64,000 nt of DNA from Indolivaga alginatilytica. GTDB taxonomy: Bacteria; Bacteroidota; Bacteroidia; Bacteroidales; Dysgonomonadaceae. Both the position numbers and the translations under genes were made by a program. Of the stretch, positions 38,354-49,555 are shown piece after piece. Within the stretch, counting starts at the first letter, position 1, and every line of letters begins with the position of its first letter. The DNA is taken from positions 216,999 through 280,998 of the forward strand of contig NZ_QICL01000002.1 of the NCBI RefSeq assembly GCF_003201355.1. The letters run 5' to 3'. Under the pieces are notes generated by a model. It was not told the origin of the DNA. It searched no databases and saw nothing but the letters and a program-made list of their open reading frames with translations.

Positions 38354-38974
38354 TTATATGGGAACGTATACAGCTTTTTTTGTGTCGAAAAATTCTTCAT
38401 CAAAAAAATTCTTAAGTTCGTCCACTTCTGCATATTTTCGGAATGGAGATATCTCTCCCTCCAGCTCACCTCCCTTTAAGCAGATAAGACCATTGGGAAG
38501 AGGGTTTTTTTGTTCCTGTGATACATTCTTACGGATAATCTTAATTAAATCTCCTAAAGGCATTACAGCTCGGCTCACCACAAAATCGAATTTTCCTTTT
38601 TCTTCTTCGGCTCTGCAATGTCTGAAACTGATATTGGTTAAGCCAATCGCGTTTGAGACTTCTGTAGCTACCTTTATTTTCTTTCCGATACTGTCAACCA
38701 ATAAGAATGTTGATTCGGGGAAAAGTATAGCTAATGGCACTCCCGGAAAGCCCCCACCTGTTCCTACGTCTAGAATTTTACTCCCTTCTTTAAATTTGAT
38801 TACTTTGGCAATAGCCAAAGAATGAAGAACGTGATGTATATACAGATTCTCGATATCCTTTCTTGAGATAACATTTATCTTAGAGTTCCAATCGAGATAT
38901 AAATCGTATAATGCTGCAAATTGACTTTTCTGCTTATCTGTGAGATTTGGGAAATATTTTAATAGTATATCCAT
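38354..38974 (-). CDS. rsmG: 16S rRNA (guanine(527)-N7)-methyltransferase RsmG
   Basis: SAM-dependent methyltransferase (GidB) modifying G527 of 16S rRNA. LDVGTGGGFPGVPLAILFPE is the SAM-binding motif I with the RsmG-specific GFPG extension. WNSKINVISRKDIENLYIHHVLHSLA is the conserved N-terminal segment. FVVSRAVMPL corresponds to the VSRA motif. Length 206 is normal. It begins 8 bases after the RsiV-like gene ends on the same strand. Confidence 0.94.
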   Translation of the reverse strand: MDILLKYFPNLTDKQKSQFAALYDLYLDWNSKINVISRKDIENLYIHHVLHSLAIAKVIKFKEGSKILDVGTGGGFPGVPLAILFPESTFLLVDSIGKKIKVATEVSNAIGLTNISFRHCRAEEEKGKFDFVVSRAVMPLGDLIKIIRKNVSQEQKNPLPNGLICLKGGELEGEISPFRKYAEVDELKNFFDEEFFDTKKAVYVPI

Positions 38975-38981
38975 TGATATT

Positions 38982-39824
38982 TTATTTTGAAAAAAAATGA
39001 GAGATTGGAGAATCGTCTTTTAAGACCAGCTCTATCTCGTTATAGGGAATAAATATTTTAATTGCATCAAGTTTATAAGCAGAATATTCACCTTTGTTGA
39101 AAATATATGTTATTCCTTTGTCATCCAATAGGAAATTATCGTTAGGAACCATTTCTTCAATACCAAAATACCCCAAGTCTTCAAGTTCATTAAGTGACTG
39201 TACTTTGTTTGATTTTATCAAATAATCTCTAAAGATAGTAGTTAAGAGCTTCTCATATCCGGGTTTGAAGATATCATCTTCGGTTATAAGTTTTCCCGTT
39301 TTCAAATTAATTGCATGGTTCTTAAGAAATTCATAAGAACTTGTTCCTCCTTTATAATTAGACTGAGTAATTTGAAACACAAGAATATCCCCTTTGTTGA
39401 AGGTTATTTGATTTGAAGTTGTCTCATAATATGAGAAATACTCTTCACTATCATCATGAGCATCGTTATTTTCTGCGAATATCTTTATATCTTCTTTGTA
39501 GTTTTCTATATAGGCTTTGGCGTAATTGTCTACTGCTTCCTGAGGAGTAAAAAGGGCATAGGTTTCATCAAAGAAAGAAGAGATGAAAATGCGTTGAAGA
39601 GAATCTAATATTGCCTTATCATCAAAAGATACTGGGTAGATAAAAGTCAACTTTAAATTGCATGATGGCTGTGTAGAATCGTTATCCCAATGATAGTTTT
39701 GTACGGAATGGATTGTATCAAGCTCCATACTGTTATCATGCGTTGGGGTTTTCTTTGTGTTACAAGAAAACAAAGACATTGCAATAATGCACAATGTCCC
39801 TAAGTATATACTGAAATGTTTCAT
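38982..39824 (-). CDS. RsiV/DUF3298-like lipoprotein
   Basis: Predicted lipoprotein with a signal ending in FSC (C21 lipidated). The body matches the PdaC/DUF4163 plus DUF3298 arrangement. The segments are FISSFFDETYALFTPQEAVDNYAKAYI, then ISYYETTSNQITFNKGDILVFQITQSNYKGGTSSYEF (a YxGGAHG-like stretch), then KTGKLITEDDIFKPGY, and the final YSAYKLDAIKIFIPYNEIELVL that resembles DUF3298 endings. The function is unknown; family members include anti-sigma factors and deacetylase-associated domains. It is upstream of rsmG. Confidence 0.72.
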   Translation of the reverse strand: MKHFSIYLGTLCIIAMSLFSCNTKKTPTHDNSMELDTIHSVQNYHWDNDSTQPSCNLKLTFIYPVSFDDKAILDSLQRIFISSFFDETYALFTPQEAVDNYAKAYIENYKEDIKIFAENNDAHDDSEEYFSYYETTSNQITFNKGDILVFQITQSNYKGGTSSYEFLKNHAINLKTGKLITEDDIFKPGYEKLLTTIFRDYLIKSNKVQSLNELEDLGYFGIEEMVPNDNFLLDDKGITYIFNKGEYSAYKLDAIKIFIPYNEIELVLKDDSPISHFFSK

Positions 39825-40096
39825 AAGACTTTCATAAATCGAGTTACAAATGTACCAATAATATTAGAGTAATTTAGTTAAAAAGAAGGATTTTAGAGAT
39901 CATAATTAAAGATGTTTCTCTATCAATAAGGAAGCTTATTGTATTTAATTGGTTTCTGAATTTCGAATGTTTATACACGAATCCTTGGGCATCTGATCGT
40001 AGTCTTATATAGTGTTAACGCTATTGGGCTTTAAATGATTAATGTCTATCTTGGGAAGGTAATTGAAGTTGTCCGACTTATATAATAACGAATCTG

Positions 40097-40534
40097 ATGC
40101 CACAAAATACCTGCTCCACTAAGTTTTTTTTATCATTGGGAATATTATTCTCTCTGGTTTTATGTGCAAGAAGTCAGAATCTGGAGACCTCGAAAATCGG
40201 GTTAAAGCAGGAGCGAAAAGACCAGTTAAAATCATCGATACTGTCGGCTTCCGAAAATAAAACGATAATATCGAGAGAAGATATCTTCTCTACTTATAAA
40301 CTCGTTGATAATGAGAAAAAAGAAAAATACACGGTTGATTATTTAAATAATTCGATAAAAATAGGATTGGAAAATATGGTGATTAATCCTCCCGGACTTT
40401 CAGATAATGGATTTGGGGTAATAATTGGAGGTTTAAACTTAAGTAATCCTAAAGCGTGGTTTACTGCTGCTAAATTAAAGAAGCGAAAACGAAAAATGGA
40501 ACAGATAACAACTTATGTTTATTCAATAGATTGA
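40097..40534 (+). CDS. Exported hypothetical protein
   Basis: A 145-residue product I do not recognise. A signal peptide is likely (about 1-27, FFLSLGILFSLVLCARS-Q). The mature part is charged, with a stretch IGLENMVINPPGLSDNGFGVIIGGLNLSNPKAWF and a basic end (KLKKRKRKMEQ). It stands alone, convergent with the small membrane protein gene at 40538 with only three bases between the stops, and no terminator is seen there. Confidence 0.6.
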   Translation: MPQNTCSTKFFLSLGILFSLVLCARSQNLETSKIGLKQERKDQLKSSILSASENKTIISREDIFSTYKLVDNEKKEKYTVDYLNNSIKIGLENMVINPPGLSDNGFGVIIGGLNLSNPKAWFTAAKLKKRKRKMEQITTYVYSID

Positions 40535-40537
40535 GGC

Positions 40538-40885
40538 TTATTTGTTTTCGTCTTTCTCCTTTTTGTATTCCTTCGAAAGCATAAGTGTGGTATAGAGAAG
40601 TAAGAAAGCTGCTACAAGCATCGAAATTACCCATTCATTTTTTTGTACGAACATTAAGTATGTACTGATTGCCATAAAAGCAATTCCGAATATCTGAATA
40701 CTGAATAAACGTTTTCCTCTTAAGCTTTTCCCCGGATATGGAGTCGTAAAAGTTACACCTGCGAAACCGAGTACACCTATAGCCATAATATATGCTGCTA
40801 CGGCAGGGTTGAAGATGTAAGATATTGCAGCTGCTAATATAAGTAGAGCCGAAAGCTTAAATATAAAATCTTTGGGTTTGGTCAT
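40538..40885 (-). CDS. Small polytopic membrane protein
   Basis: A 115-residue protein with four predicted membrane helices (about 9-27, 29-47, 64-80 and 86-103) and a lysine-rich C-terminal tail. It is found directly downstream of the ftsB-like gene (18 bases) in the same operon. I do not recognise a functional family. Position after a division gene does not by itself imply a division role. Confidence 0.7.
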   Translation of the reverse strand: MTKPKDFIFKLSALLILAAAISYIFNPAVAAYIMAIGVLGFAGVTFTTPYPGKSLRGKRLFSIQIFGIAFMAISTYLMFVQKNEWVISMLVAAFLLLYTTLMLSKEYKKEKDENK

Positions 40886-40903
40886 AAGTTGTAGGTCTGT
40901 AGT

Positions 40904-41206
40904 TTATTCGATGATAAATACTTCTTCGTCTTCTCTTTTCATCAAATAATTTTCGCGTGCAAATTTCTCAATATTGTCTTTATCAGAGCGAAGTTCGTTT
41001 AATTTTCGCTTATCAGTTTCTGTTTTCTCCTGATAATATTCGATTTGAGTTTTCAAATTATGAATCTCCAGATCATAGCCGAAACGAGAGAAGATGTTAC
41101 TATCTCCAATAACAAAACAACAAATAATAAGGACAACTATAATTGCCAGCTGTATTTTGCTGAATTTTTGGAGGATGTATCTTCCTATTCTCTTTAACTG
41201 TTCCAT
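40904..41206 (-). CDS. FtsB/DivIC-like septum formation initiator
   Basis: A 100-residue bitopic protein: basic N-terminus, one membrane helix (about 18-36, IQLAIIVVLIICCFVIGDS) and a coiled coil (about 45-75, IHNLKTQIEYYQEKTETDKRKLNELRSD). The ending FARENYLMKREDEEVFII is the classical DivIC/FtsB motif. The protein joins FtsL and FtsQ in the divisome, so this gene supplies the partner missing from the dcw cluster in the same window. It is divergent from xerD. Confidence 0.87.
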   Translation of the reverse strand: MEQLKRIGRYILQKFSKIQLAIIVVLIICCFVIGDSNIFSRFGYDLEIHNLKTQIEYYQEKTETDKRKLNELRSDKDNIEKFARENYLMKREDEEVFIIE

Positions 41207-41232
41207 ATTGAATCTGAAAAATTAATATGATA

Positions 41233-41240
41233 CAAATATA
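41233..41240 (-). promoter_or_regulatory. Candidate -7 element for the ftsB-like operon
   Basis: TATATTTG on the minus strand, 27 bases before the start codon. No clear -33 element. Confidence 0.4.
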
Positions 41241-41277
41241 AAGATATTTAATCAGATGATATCTAAATAGAAATATT

Positions 41278-41310
41278 TTTGTGTAACCGTGATAGAAAAG
41301 TATACATTTG
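41278..41310 (+). promoter_or_regulatory. Bacteroidota-type promoter for xerD
   Basis: TTTG (41278-41281), 21 bases, TACATTTG (41303-41310). This fits the -33/-7 consensus of the Bacteroidota primary sigma factor. It is 48 bases before the xerD start. Confidence 0.7.
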
Positions 41311-41357
41311 CATTGGATGTAATGTGACAAATAAGCTGGTTATAATGAATAATATGT

Positions 41358-42281
41358 ATGGCATCTATAGAAGAAGTAAATAAGTCTGCGGGTTTAATCT
41401 CAAAATATAAGTCCTATTTATTGTTAGAGAAGGCTTTATCGCCAAATTCAATCGAAGCATATCTGGATGATTTATCCAAACTGTTGCAGTATTTTGAAGC
41501 AGAAAATCTTAAAATACAAGATATAAGTTTAGAGAATCTGCAACAGTTTGTAACACAATTGTATGATCTGGGAATTAATGCCCGTTCCGTGGCTCGCGTT
41601 TTATCAGGAGTGAGGTCTTTTTTTAACTTTTTAATCTTAGATGGTTATATTCAGAATGATCCGACTGAATTATTGGAGACTCCTAAAATAGGACTTAAAC
41701 TTCCTGTTGTGTTGAGCCTTCAAGAAATAGAAAATATAATATCCGTAATAGACTTGTCAACAAAAGAAGGACAACGTAATCGGGCAATTATTGAGGTACT
41801 ATATAGCTGTGGGTTGCGTATTTCGGAACTGACTAATCTCAAATTCTCAGACCTATTCTTGGATGATGGATTTGTTCGGGTTGAAGGTAAAGGCAGCAAG
41901 CAGCGCTTAGTACCTATATCACCTATAGCGATTAAAGAGATCGGAAATTATTTGCTCGATCGTAAACATTTGGATGTGAAGAAAGGATCAGAGGATATGG
42001 TCTTTCTCAGTAAGAGAGGTACGCCTATATCCCGTATAATGGTATTTCACTTTATAAAACAGTATGCCGAACTGGCAGGAATAAAAAAGAATATCAGTCC
42101 GCATACATTCAGGCATTCATTTGCAACTCATTTATTAGAGGGAGGGGCAAACATTAGAGCAATACAACAAATGCTGGGGCACGAAAAAATAACCACTACG
42201 GAAATCTATACACATATGGATAGGGAGTATCTTCGTCAAGAAATAATTGAACATCATCCTCGAAATATAGATAAAAGGTAG
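41358..42281 (+). CDS. xerD: Site-specific tyrosine recombinase XerD
   Basis: Chromosome dimer resolution recombinase. The SAM-like N-terminal DNA-binding domain covers about 1-100. The catalytic domain shows the full tyrosine-recombinase set: arginine in CGLRISEL, HTFRHSF (HxxR), LGHEKITTTEIYTH (H and the nucleophilic Y). Length 307 and the end HHPRNID are typical of XerC/D housekeeping proteins. Unlike the integrase at 48320 it has the first catalytic arginine and no mobile context. Confidence 0.9.
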   Translation: MASIEEVNKSAGLISKYKSYLLLEKALSPNSIEAYLDDLSKLLQYFEAENLKIQDISLENLQQFVTQLYDLGINARSVARVLSGVRSFFNFLILDGYIQNDPTELLETPKIGLKLPVVLSLQEIENIISVIDLSTKEGQRNRAIIEVLYSCGLRISELTNLKFSDLFLDDGFVRVEGKGSKQRLVPISPIAIKEIGNYLLDRKHLDVKKGSEDMVFLSKRGTPISRIMVFHFIKQYAELAGIKKNISPHTFRHSFATHLLEGGANIRAIQQMLGHEKITTTEIYTHMDREYLRQEIIEHHPRNIDKR

Positions 42282-42344
42282 TCTTTTTTTGTTTTGTGAA
42301 ACAAAAAACGTAGCAATATAATAAAAAGAAGAAAATTTAGTTTC

Positions 42345-42352
42345 TATATTTG
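42345..42352 (+). promoter_or_regulatory. Candidate -7 element for ppa
   Basis: TATATTTG, 72 bases before the pyrophosphatase start. No clear -33 TTTG at the expected distance. Confidence 0.35.
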
Positions 42353-42423
42353 AGATATGTTTGTATATTTTTCACATTTGAATACAAAACGCCTAAGAAG
42401 AACCCTGTAAACTCATATAAAAG

Positions 42424-43047
42424 ATGATAAGAAAATATAAGTCGCATCCTTGGCATGGTATTTCTTTAGGAAACCGTGCTCCTGAAGTGGTAAAAACATT
42501 TATTGAGATTGTGTCTACCGATACTGTCAAGTATGAGGTCGATAAGGAGACCGGATATTTATGTATAGACCGTCCTCAGAAATATTCGAATGTCATACCG
42601 GCTTTGTATGGATTTCTACCACAGACTATAAGTGGATCCAGAGTGGCAGAATTGAGTAATCAGGGGCTCAACAGGACGGATATAGTGGGGGATAACGACC
42701 CTGTAGATATTTGTGTGTTGACGGAGAAAGATATTACACATGGTGATATTATTGTAAATGCACGTCCGATAGGTGGTTTCCGTTTAATAGATCATGGGCA
42801 GGCCGACGATAAACTGATTGCCGTTCTTGATAATGACGCTATCTATAGCTCTTACAGGGATATTACAGACATACCTTTTGCAGTACTGGATCGTTTGAAA
42901 CACTACTTTACAACTTATAAGGATATTCCGGGTGATAGCGAACGAAAATGTATTCTTACTCACGTATATGGCGTTGAAGTAGCCTACGAAGTTATCAGGC
43001 GTTCGATAGATGATTATAACGATTACTTTAGTGTGTGTGGAATCTGA
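42424..43047 (+). CDS. ppa: Inorganic pyrophosphatase (family I)
   Basis: Hydrolyses pyrophosphate to phosphate and drives biosynthetic reactions. The family I metal-binding motif D-x-D-P-x-D is seen in GDNDPVDICVL. KYEVDKETGYLCIDRP (lysine of the N-terminal active-site strand) and the aspartate/lysine of the QADDKLIAV segment complete the site. Length 207 aa. Monocistronic, closed by a strong terminator. Confidence 0.92.
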   Translation: MIRKYKSHPWHGISLGNRAPEVVKTFIEIVSTDTVKYEVDKETGYLCIDRPQKYSNVIPALYGFLPQTISGSRVAELSNQGLNRTDIVGDNDPVDICVLTEKDITHGDIIVNARPIGGFRLIDHGQADDKLIAVLDNDAIYSSYRDITDIPFAVLDRLKHYFTTYKDIPGDSERKCILTHVYGVEVAYEVIRRSIDDYNDYFSVCGI

Positions 43048-43087
43048 CTTCAAGTAAAAAGAGACTATAGCTAATGTTAATCTTTTA

Positions 43088-43134
43088 TTAACAAAGAAGC
43101 CGGTATTAAAAATTAATACCGGCTTCTTTGTTAA
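43088..43134. terminator. Strong terminator after ppa
   Basis: A 22-bp perfect inverted repeat (43088-43109 and 43113-43134) with a 3-base loop. The arm TAACAAAGAAGCCG is the same as in the terminator at 16593-16641 while the inner part differs. Confidence 0.88.
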
Positions 43135-43139
43135 ATAGT

Positions 43140-43543
43140 AGTTTCCTTATTTTAGCCTCTCATATGGCTTGTACCTATTATTATTGCATTTAATTATTTT
43201 TTTTTCAAAAAAAACGATTACATTTGTTGTGATATATTATAAGATAAAAACGACACTATTTTCACATATATTAATTTACGAGGTGTCTGATGAATTAACA
43301 ATCATCGATGGGATTACTGCGTGGTAATTCAATAAAGAAAGCTGTTGTCTATATATATTGTTATAAATAATATGATAATATTTAGAACTGGAATAACTGT
43401 TCTTTCTTATTGGTGTATTATTTCTTATTAATATATTCCTTAATATTATTTCACTTGATTATTAAACTATGAATTAACATATTATTCTGCTATTTATCAA
43501 AAGGACTCCACTAATATACTATCATATACATATAAAAACGACA
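43140..43543 (+). other. Long AT-rich leader before the exported gene trio
   Basis: About 400 bases without an ORF. TACATTTG at 43219-43226 fits the -7 consensus but would give a leader of about 310 bases. The string TAAAAACGACA occurs at about 43246 and again immediately before the start codon at 43544. No known riboswitch fold was recognised. Confidence 0.4.
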
Positions 43544-44125
43544 ATGAAAAAGAATTTTTTACTAATTCTCGGGATATTACTATCTCTAGGAATTAACGCT
43601 CAGATAGGGGTAAATACGACTACTCCACACTCGAGCGCAGCTTTGGATGTAGAAAGTACTAATCAAGGGGTATTGCTTCCCCGTATGGCTACCAGTCAGA
43701 AAAGAGCAATTGTAAGTCCTGCTTCGGGACTATTGGTTTATGATACAACCCTCAAATGTATTTCTCAAAATGTGGGTACTGCCACTGTACCTCAATGGGT
43801 CTGTTTATCTCAAAAAGATAATCAGTCAGGCTTTTTTTATATGCCTTCTATAGTCGTAGATGCTTCGACATTGCTGCAAAACAAAACTCTTGATTTATAT
43901 GCCGAATATAAAAAGCAATTTGCAACACCTACTGTAAGGAGCGAAAATGCTCCTGTCTCCATACCTTATTTTCCTATTGCTAACGAATTATATTACTATA
44001 TAACGTATTATGATAGCGCTGTCTTAAAAATAAATAGCTTGAATGCAAGTGGGGTTATGAATTACGATATTATAAAGGAAGCCGATTACGCTTCGTTTAT
44101 GAATGTAGTATTTGTGATTAAATAA
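43544..44125 (+). CDS. Exported protein A of the A-B-A' trio
   Basis: A 193-residue protein with a signal peptide (about 1-19, cleavage after INA). The mature start QIGVNTTTPHSSAALDVESTNQGVLLPRM is a motif common at the beginning of Bacteroidota surface and fibre-like proteins. It is paralogous to the third gene (45648-46247). Shared features are the LLVYDT...CISQN...PQW segment, the GFFYMPSI segment, DLYAEYKKQFATP and the terminal VVFVIK. No outer membrane sorting domain is seen. The function is unknown. Confidence 0.72.
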   Translation: MKKNFLLILGILLSLGINAQIGVNTTTPHSSAALDVESTNQGVLLPRMATSQKRAIVSPASGLLVYDTTLKCISQNVGTATVPQWVCLSQKDNQSGFFYMPSIVVDASTLLQNKTLDLYAEYKKQFATPTVRSENAPVSIPYFPIANELYYYITYYDSAVLKINSLNASGVMNYDIIKEADYASFMNVVFVIK

Positions 44126-44138
44126 AAGATTAAAAACG

Positions 44139-45641
44139 ATGAGACAAATACTGATACTACTTCTAATAGTAGTGATGTACTTATCAGGTCATGCCCAGAA
44201 GCAGACCTACAACTGGGCTTTTGGACTTAGGTGTGGTTTAACATGGAATACGACACGGGATGTTGCCGTAACAGGGTTGGCAGGTACTCCGGATGCAACC
44301 TTAACCGGTTTGCCTAACAGCTTTTCTTCCTCTATAAGTACAATGGAAGGTTGTTTCAGTTTATCCGATGCTAATGGAAACTTACTTTTCTACTCAGACG
44401 GAATGACAATCTGGAATAAGAATAATCAGGCAATGGTTAACGGAAGTGGAATGACCGGAAACAACTCTTCTGCACAATCAGGTATAATAGTTCCGTATCC
44501 GGGCGATCCTGATAAATATATGGCCGTGACATTGGGGATGAATGATGCGAATAATGTGTCGTATTCGATAGTTAATATGACTCTGGGCGGAGGATTAGGC
44601 GATGTTGTGGCAAGCCAAAAAAACATCCGGTTTCAAGGTGCAATGGGTAATACCGGAGAGAGCGTAACGTCTGTACGGCATGCCAATGGAACCGATTATT
44701 GGATACTCGCTTCGGGAAGAGGCAACCCTACTTATTTTAATGCATGGTTATTGACCAGTAGCGGAGTTTCAACGTCGCCTGTAGTAACAACATCACCGGT
44801 GTCTGTTGCGGGTGGTATAGCATGCGGCTATCTAAAAATCACAGCGGACGGAAAACACTTCGTGTGGTCCACTTTCAACAGTGCGAATCGCCCCTTCGTC
44901 TGGGGAGATTTTGACAATTCCACAGGAAAATTCAGCAATATCAAGCTACAGATCGGTTTCAATAGCCCATATGGAGTTGAATTTTCTCCGAACCAAAAGT
45001 TGGTTTATTTAGCTACTGGATCCGGATTTTATGTATATAAAGCCGACGAGCTTTTTGCAACATCCGATATATCTAAGGTAACTCAGAAGTATTATGCGAT
45101 TACAACTCCCTATACCAGTGCTTTACAGCTGGGTCCGGATAAACGTATATATTGGCCTCATCATAATACGACAAACATGCGTATAATAGATAATCCGGAT
45201 GATTTCGACAACCTGAGAATATACCAAACTCCAAATGGTTTTGTCTCAGGAACTGTGCAGATAGGTCTTCCTTCTTTTGCTGCATCGTGGTTTGCTGCGG
45301 ACATTAAGGAAAAATCATTCCTGTGTACAGGCAACGATTTTAAATTCACGGTTGAGATAAGTATGTCAGGTCCTTTAAGCGACCAGCCTTCCCGGCTCGT
45401 ATGGGACTTCGGGGATAACTCAGGTACGGTTTCACAAAATATAGTAACCGGTACTACCACATACAGGCAAACGCATAATTATGCCTCAACAGGTAAATAT
45501 ATTATTACTATTGCGCCTTATAAGGCTGATGGAACAGCTCTTTCCAAGACGACTTTGCCTGCCAATGTGGTAGATTGTGTATTTCAGACTAATCCAATGA
45601 TACGGGTAGATTTACTTAATACTGCTCAACAACTAAAATAA
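44139..45641 (+). CDS. Exported beta-propeller-like protein with PKD-type domain (B of the trio)
   Basis: A 500-residue exported protein (signal about 1-19). The large N-terminal part resembles the repeated segment of Bacteroidota secreted proteins: WAFGLRCGLTWN, TMEGCFSLSDANGNLLFYSDGMTIWN, SGIIVPYPGDPDKYMAVTLG, and later blades LQLGPDKRIYWPHHN. A PKD-like Ig fold lies near 405-475 (LVWDFGDNSGTVSQN...HNYASTGKYIITI). Relatives often end in a type IX sorting domain; here there is none, so the anchoring is unclear. It lies 13 bases after A and 6 before A'. Confidence 0.75.
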   Translation: MRQILILLLIVVMYLSGHAQKQTYNWAFGLRCGLTWNTTRDVAVTGLAGTPDATLTGLPNSFSSSISTMEGCFSLSDANGNLLFYSDGMTIWNKNNQAMVNGSGMTGNNSSAQSGIIVPYPGDPDKYMAVTLGMNDANNVSYSIVNMTLGGGLGDVVASQKNIRFQGAMGNTGESVTSVRHANGTDYWILASGRGNPTYFNAWLLTSSGVSTSPVVTTSPVSVAGGIACGYLKITADGKHFVWSTFNSANRPFVWGDFDNSTGKFSNIKLQIGFNSPYGVEFSPNQKLVYLATGSGFYVYKADELFATSDISKVTQKYYAITTPYTSALQLGPDKRIYWPHHNTTNMRIIDNPDDFDNLRIYQTPNGFVSGTVQIGLPSFAASWFAADIKEKSFLCTGNDFKFTVEISMSGPLSDQPSRLVWDFGDNSGTVSQNIVTGTTTYRQTHNYASTGKYIITIAPYKADGTALSKTTLPANVVDCVFQTNPMIRVDLLNTAQQLK

Positions 45642-45647
45642 CTGATA

Positions 45648-46247
45648 ATGGATCGTATAACGTATAAAAAAATAGTATTTCTAAGTTTGCTTATTTTCTT
45701 TGTGTATCCGGCTTACAGCCAGGTCGGGATTTATTCAGATACACCCGATATAAGTACCGCATTGGATATAAACAGTCCTTCTTCAAGTAATAATAAGGGA
45801 TTACTGATTCCTCAGATGAATACTGTGCAGAAGACATCTATCATTAATCCTGCACATAGTCTTTTGGTATACGATACTGATAAAAACTGTATATCTCAGA
45901 ATTTAGGAAGTGAGTTGGCCCCCCAATGGACTTGTCTGACTTTGTTTAATCGGGGCTTTCTTTATATGCCATCAATAAATATTCCTACAGTAACGCTGGG
46001 TTCTTCAACTATCGACTTGTTCGCTGTTTATAAAAGTCAGTTTGCTACGCCTGAGTTTGCGAGTGAGGGGGCACCGACTTCGGTACCTCAGTTTGCCAAT
46101 GCTACCGATCTGTATTATTATGTAACCTATCATAATCCCTCACGAATCACGATCAGTGGAATCACGGCTAATGGAGTAATGAGTTACACCACTATTAAAA
46201 AAGCTAATTACGATGATTATATCAATATTGTATTCGTAGTAAAATAA
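45648..46247 (+). CDS. Exported protein A' of the A-B-A' trio
   Basis: A 199-residue exported protein with a signal ending near AYS-QVGIY. It is paralogous to 43544-44125 along its whole length: the LLIPQM motif, HSLLVYDTDKNCISQN, PQWTC, GFLYMPSINI, DLFAVYKSQFATPEF and the end YINIVFVVK. The two copies flank the propeller/PKD gene in one operon. They may be subunits of one surface structure; that is inference. It is followed by a strong terminator. Confidence 0.72.
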   Translation: MDRITYKKIVFLSLLIFFVYPAYSQVGIYSDTPDISTALDINSPSSSNNKGLLIPQMNTVQKTSIINPAHSLLVYDTDKNCISQNLGSELAPQWTCLTLFNRGFLYMPSINIPTVTLGSSTIDLFAVYKSQFATPEFASEGAPTSVPQFANATDLYYYVTYHNPSRITISGITANGVMSYTTIKKANYDDYINIVFVVK

Positions 46248-46278
46248 TCAAATTAAATTTAGACAAAACGGTTTACAA

Positions 46279-46316
46279 AAAAATCCCCTCTTAGAATTTT
46301 CTAAGAGGGGATTTTT
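46279..46316. terminator. Bidirectional terminator between the trio and eno
   Basis: A 16-bp perfect stem, AAAAATCCCCTCTTAG and CTAAGAGGGGATTTTT, with a 6-base loop. It sits between convergent genes. Confidence 0.88.
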
Positions 46317-46341
46317 ATATTAATAAATTAAGAATTACTTC

Positions 46342-48319
<1,978 letters not shown>

Positions 48320-49555
48320 ATGAGCATGATGAAATCCGAATTAAAGGTGTTGTTTTACCTGAAAAAAAATGAAACAAAAAAGAGCGGCTTATCCGCTGTA
48401 ATGGGACGTATCGGGGTTGACAGAACGATGGCACAATTCAGTCTGAAAATAGATGCCGATGCTAAACTCTGGGATACCAAAGCAGGCAGAATGACGGGTA
48501 AGAGTAAGCAGGCATTAGCCATCAACCGGGAAATTAACAGAGTAAATCTAATCATTCATACCCGCTATAAAGAGCTGAAAGAAATTCATCTGACAGTTGA
48601 AGCAAAAGACCTGAAAAATGCAAGCCAGGGTATTGCTTGCTCACAAGCCACCGTCCTGGATCATTTCAGAACAATGAATGAAACGATTTGCCAACGGGTC
48701 GGCATTGATTACAGCCGGGCAGCATCAGAGCAATACATCCATGCCTATAATGCGTTGGAAAGTTTTATACATAAAAAACTCAAACTGAGCGATATTCCAT
48801 TCAGGGCATTGACCTGCTCACATATAGAAGACTATTATCAATACCTACGGGTAGACAAAAAGTTTTCGATCGGCACAAGTGGTATATACCTGATTTACTT
48901 CCGCAAAGTTGTACGAAATGCAGTTAACCAGGGGATCATCTATCGGGAGCCATTCAGCGGATTTGAGCCTGAAACAATGGAAATAGTTCATAAATCACTA
49001 ACGAGGGAGGAACTGGATAAGTTTATATCGTCAGAACCAAGAGTTACGCAGCAAAAACTATCGAAAGACCTTTTCATTTTTGCAGTATTCACCGGTCTTT
49101 CATACATTGATATGAAGAATCTGACATACGATCAAATCAAAACAGCGGAAGACGGCAGTCAGTGGATCATTTCCAAACGACAAAAAACAGGAGTTGACTA
49201 TCGGGTTCGTTTATTGGATATTCCTCTGGCAATCATAGAAAAATACAGGGGCGAATCGATAGATGGAAAAGTGCTTATAATCCCCAATAAGATGACAGTA
49301 CATTCGGGGCTGAATGCTATTGCCAAAAGATGCGGCATTACAAAAAAAATAAGCGTCCATATCGCCCGGCACACGTTCGCCAGTCTGATTACGCTCTCGG
49401 AGGGAGTGCCTATCGAAACTGTGAGCCGTATGCTCGGGCATAAATTCATAAAAACGACTCAACGCTATGCCGAACTTTCCCTTGATAAGATAGCAGAGGA
49501 TATGATAATATTGTCCGGTCGCATAGCAGGTAAATTCACATTAACGGAACTTTAA
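48320..49555 (+). CDS. IntDOT-like tyrosine recombinase (solitary integrase)
   Basis: A 411-residue integrase of the Bacteroidota mobile-element type. It has an arm-binding N-terminal domain (about 1-100), a core-binding SAM-like domain (about 115-220) and a catalytic domain. Catalytic residues are H347, R350, H374 and Y383. The position of the first conserved arginine is serine (S261 in FTGLSYIDM), as known for CTnDOT IntDOT. No excisionase, mobilisation or transfer genes adjoin it, so it may be the remains of an element or the integrase of the island that follows. Confidence 0.88.
   Translation: MSMMKSELKVLFYLKKNETKKSGLSAVMGRIGVDRTMAQFSLKIDADAKLWDTKAGRMTGKSKQALAINREINRVNLIIHTRYKELKEIHLTVEAKDLKNASQGIACSQATVLDHFRTMNETICQRVGIDYSRAASEQYIHAYNALESFIHKKLKLSDIPFRALTCSHIEDYYQYLRVDKKFSIGTSGIYLIYFRKVVRNAVNQGIIYREPFSGFEPETMEIVHKSLTREELDKFISSEPRVTQQKLSKDLFIFAVFTGLSYIDMKNLTYDQIKTAEDGSQWIISKRQKTGVDYRVRLLDIPLAIIEKYRGESIDGKVLIIPNKMTVHSGLNAIAKRCGITKKISVHIARHTFASLITLSEGVPIETVSRMLGHKFIKTTQRYAELSLDKIAEDMIILSGRIAGKFTLTEL

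Noticed and set aside
38358..38825. Plus-strand 155-codon open frame opposite rsmG
   Set aside because: It is antisense to the conserved RsmG sequence, serine- and phenylalanine-rich, without a recognisable family.
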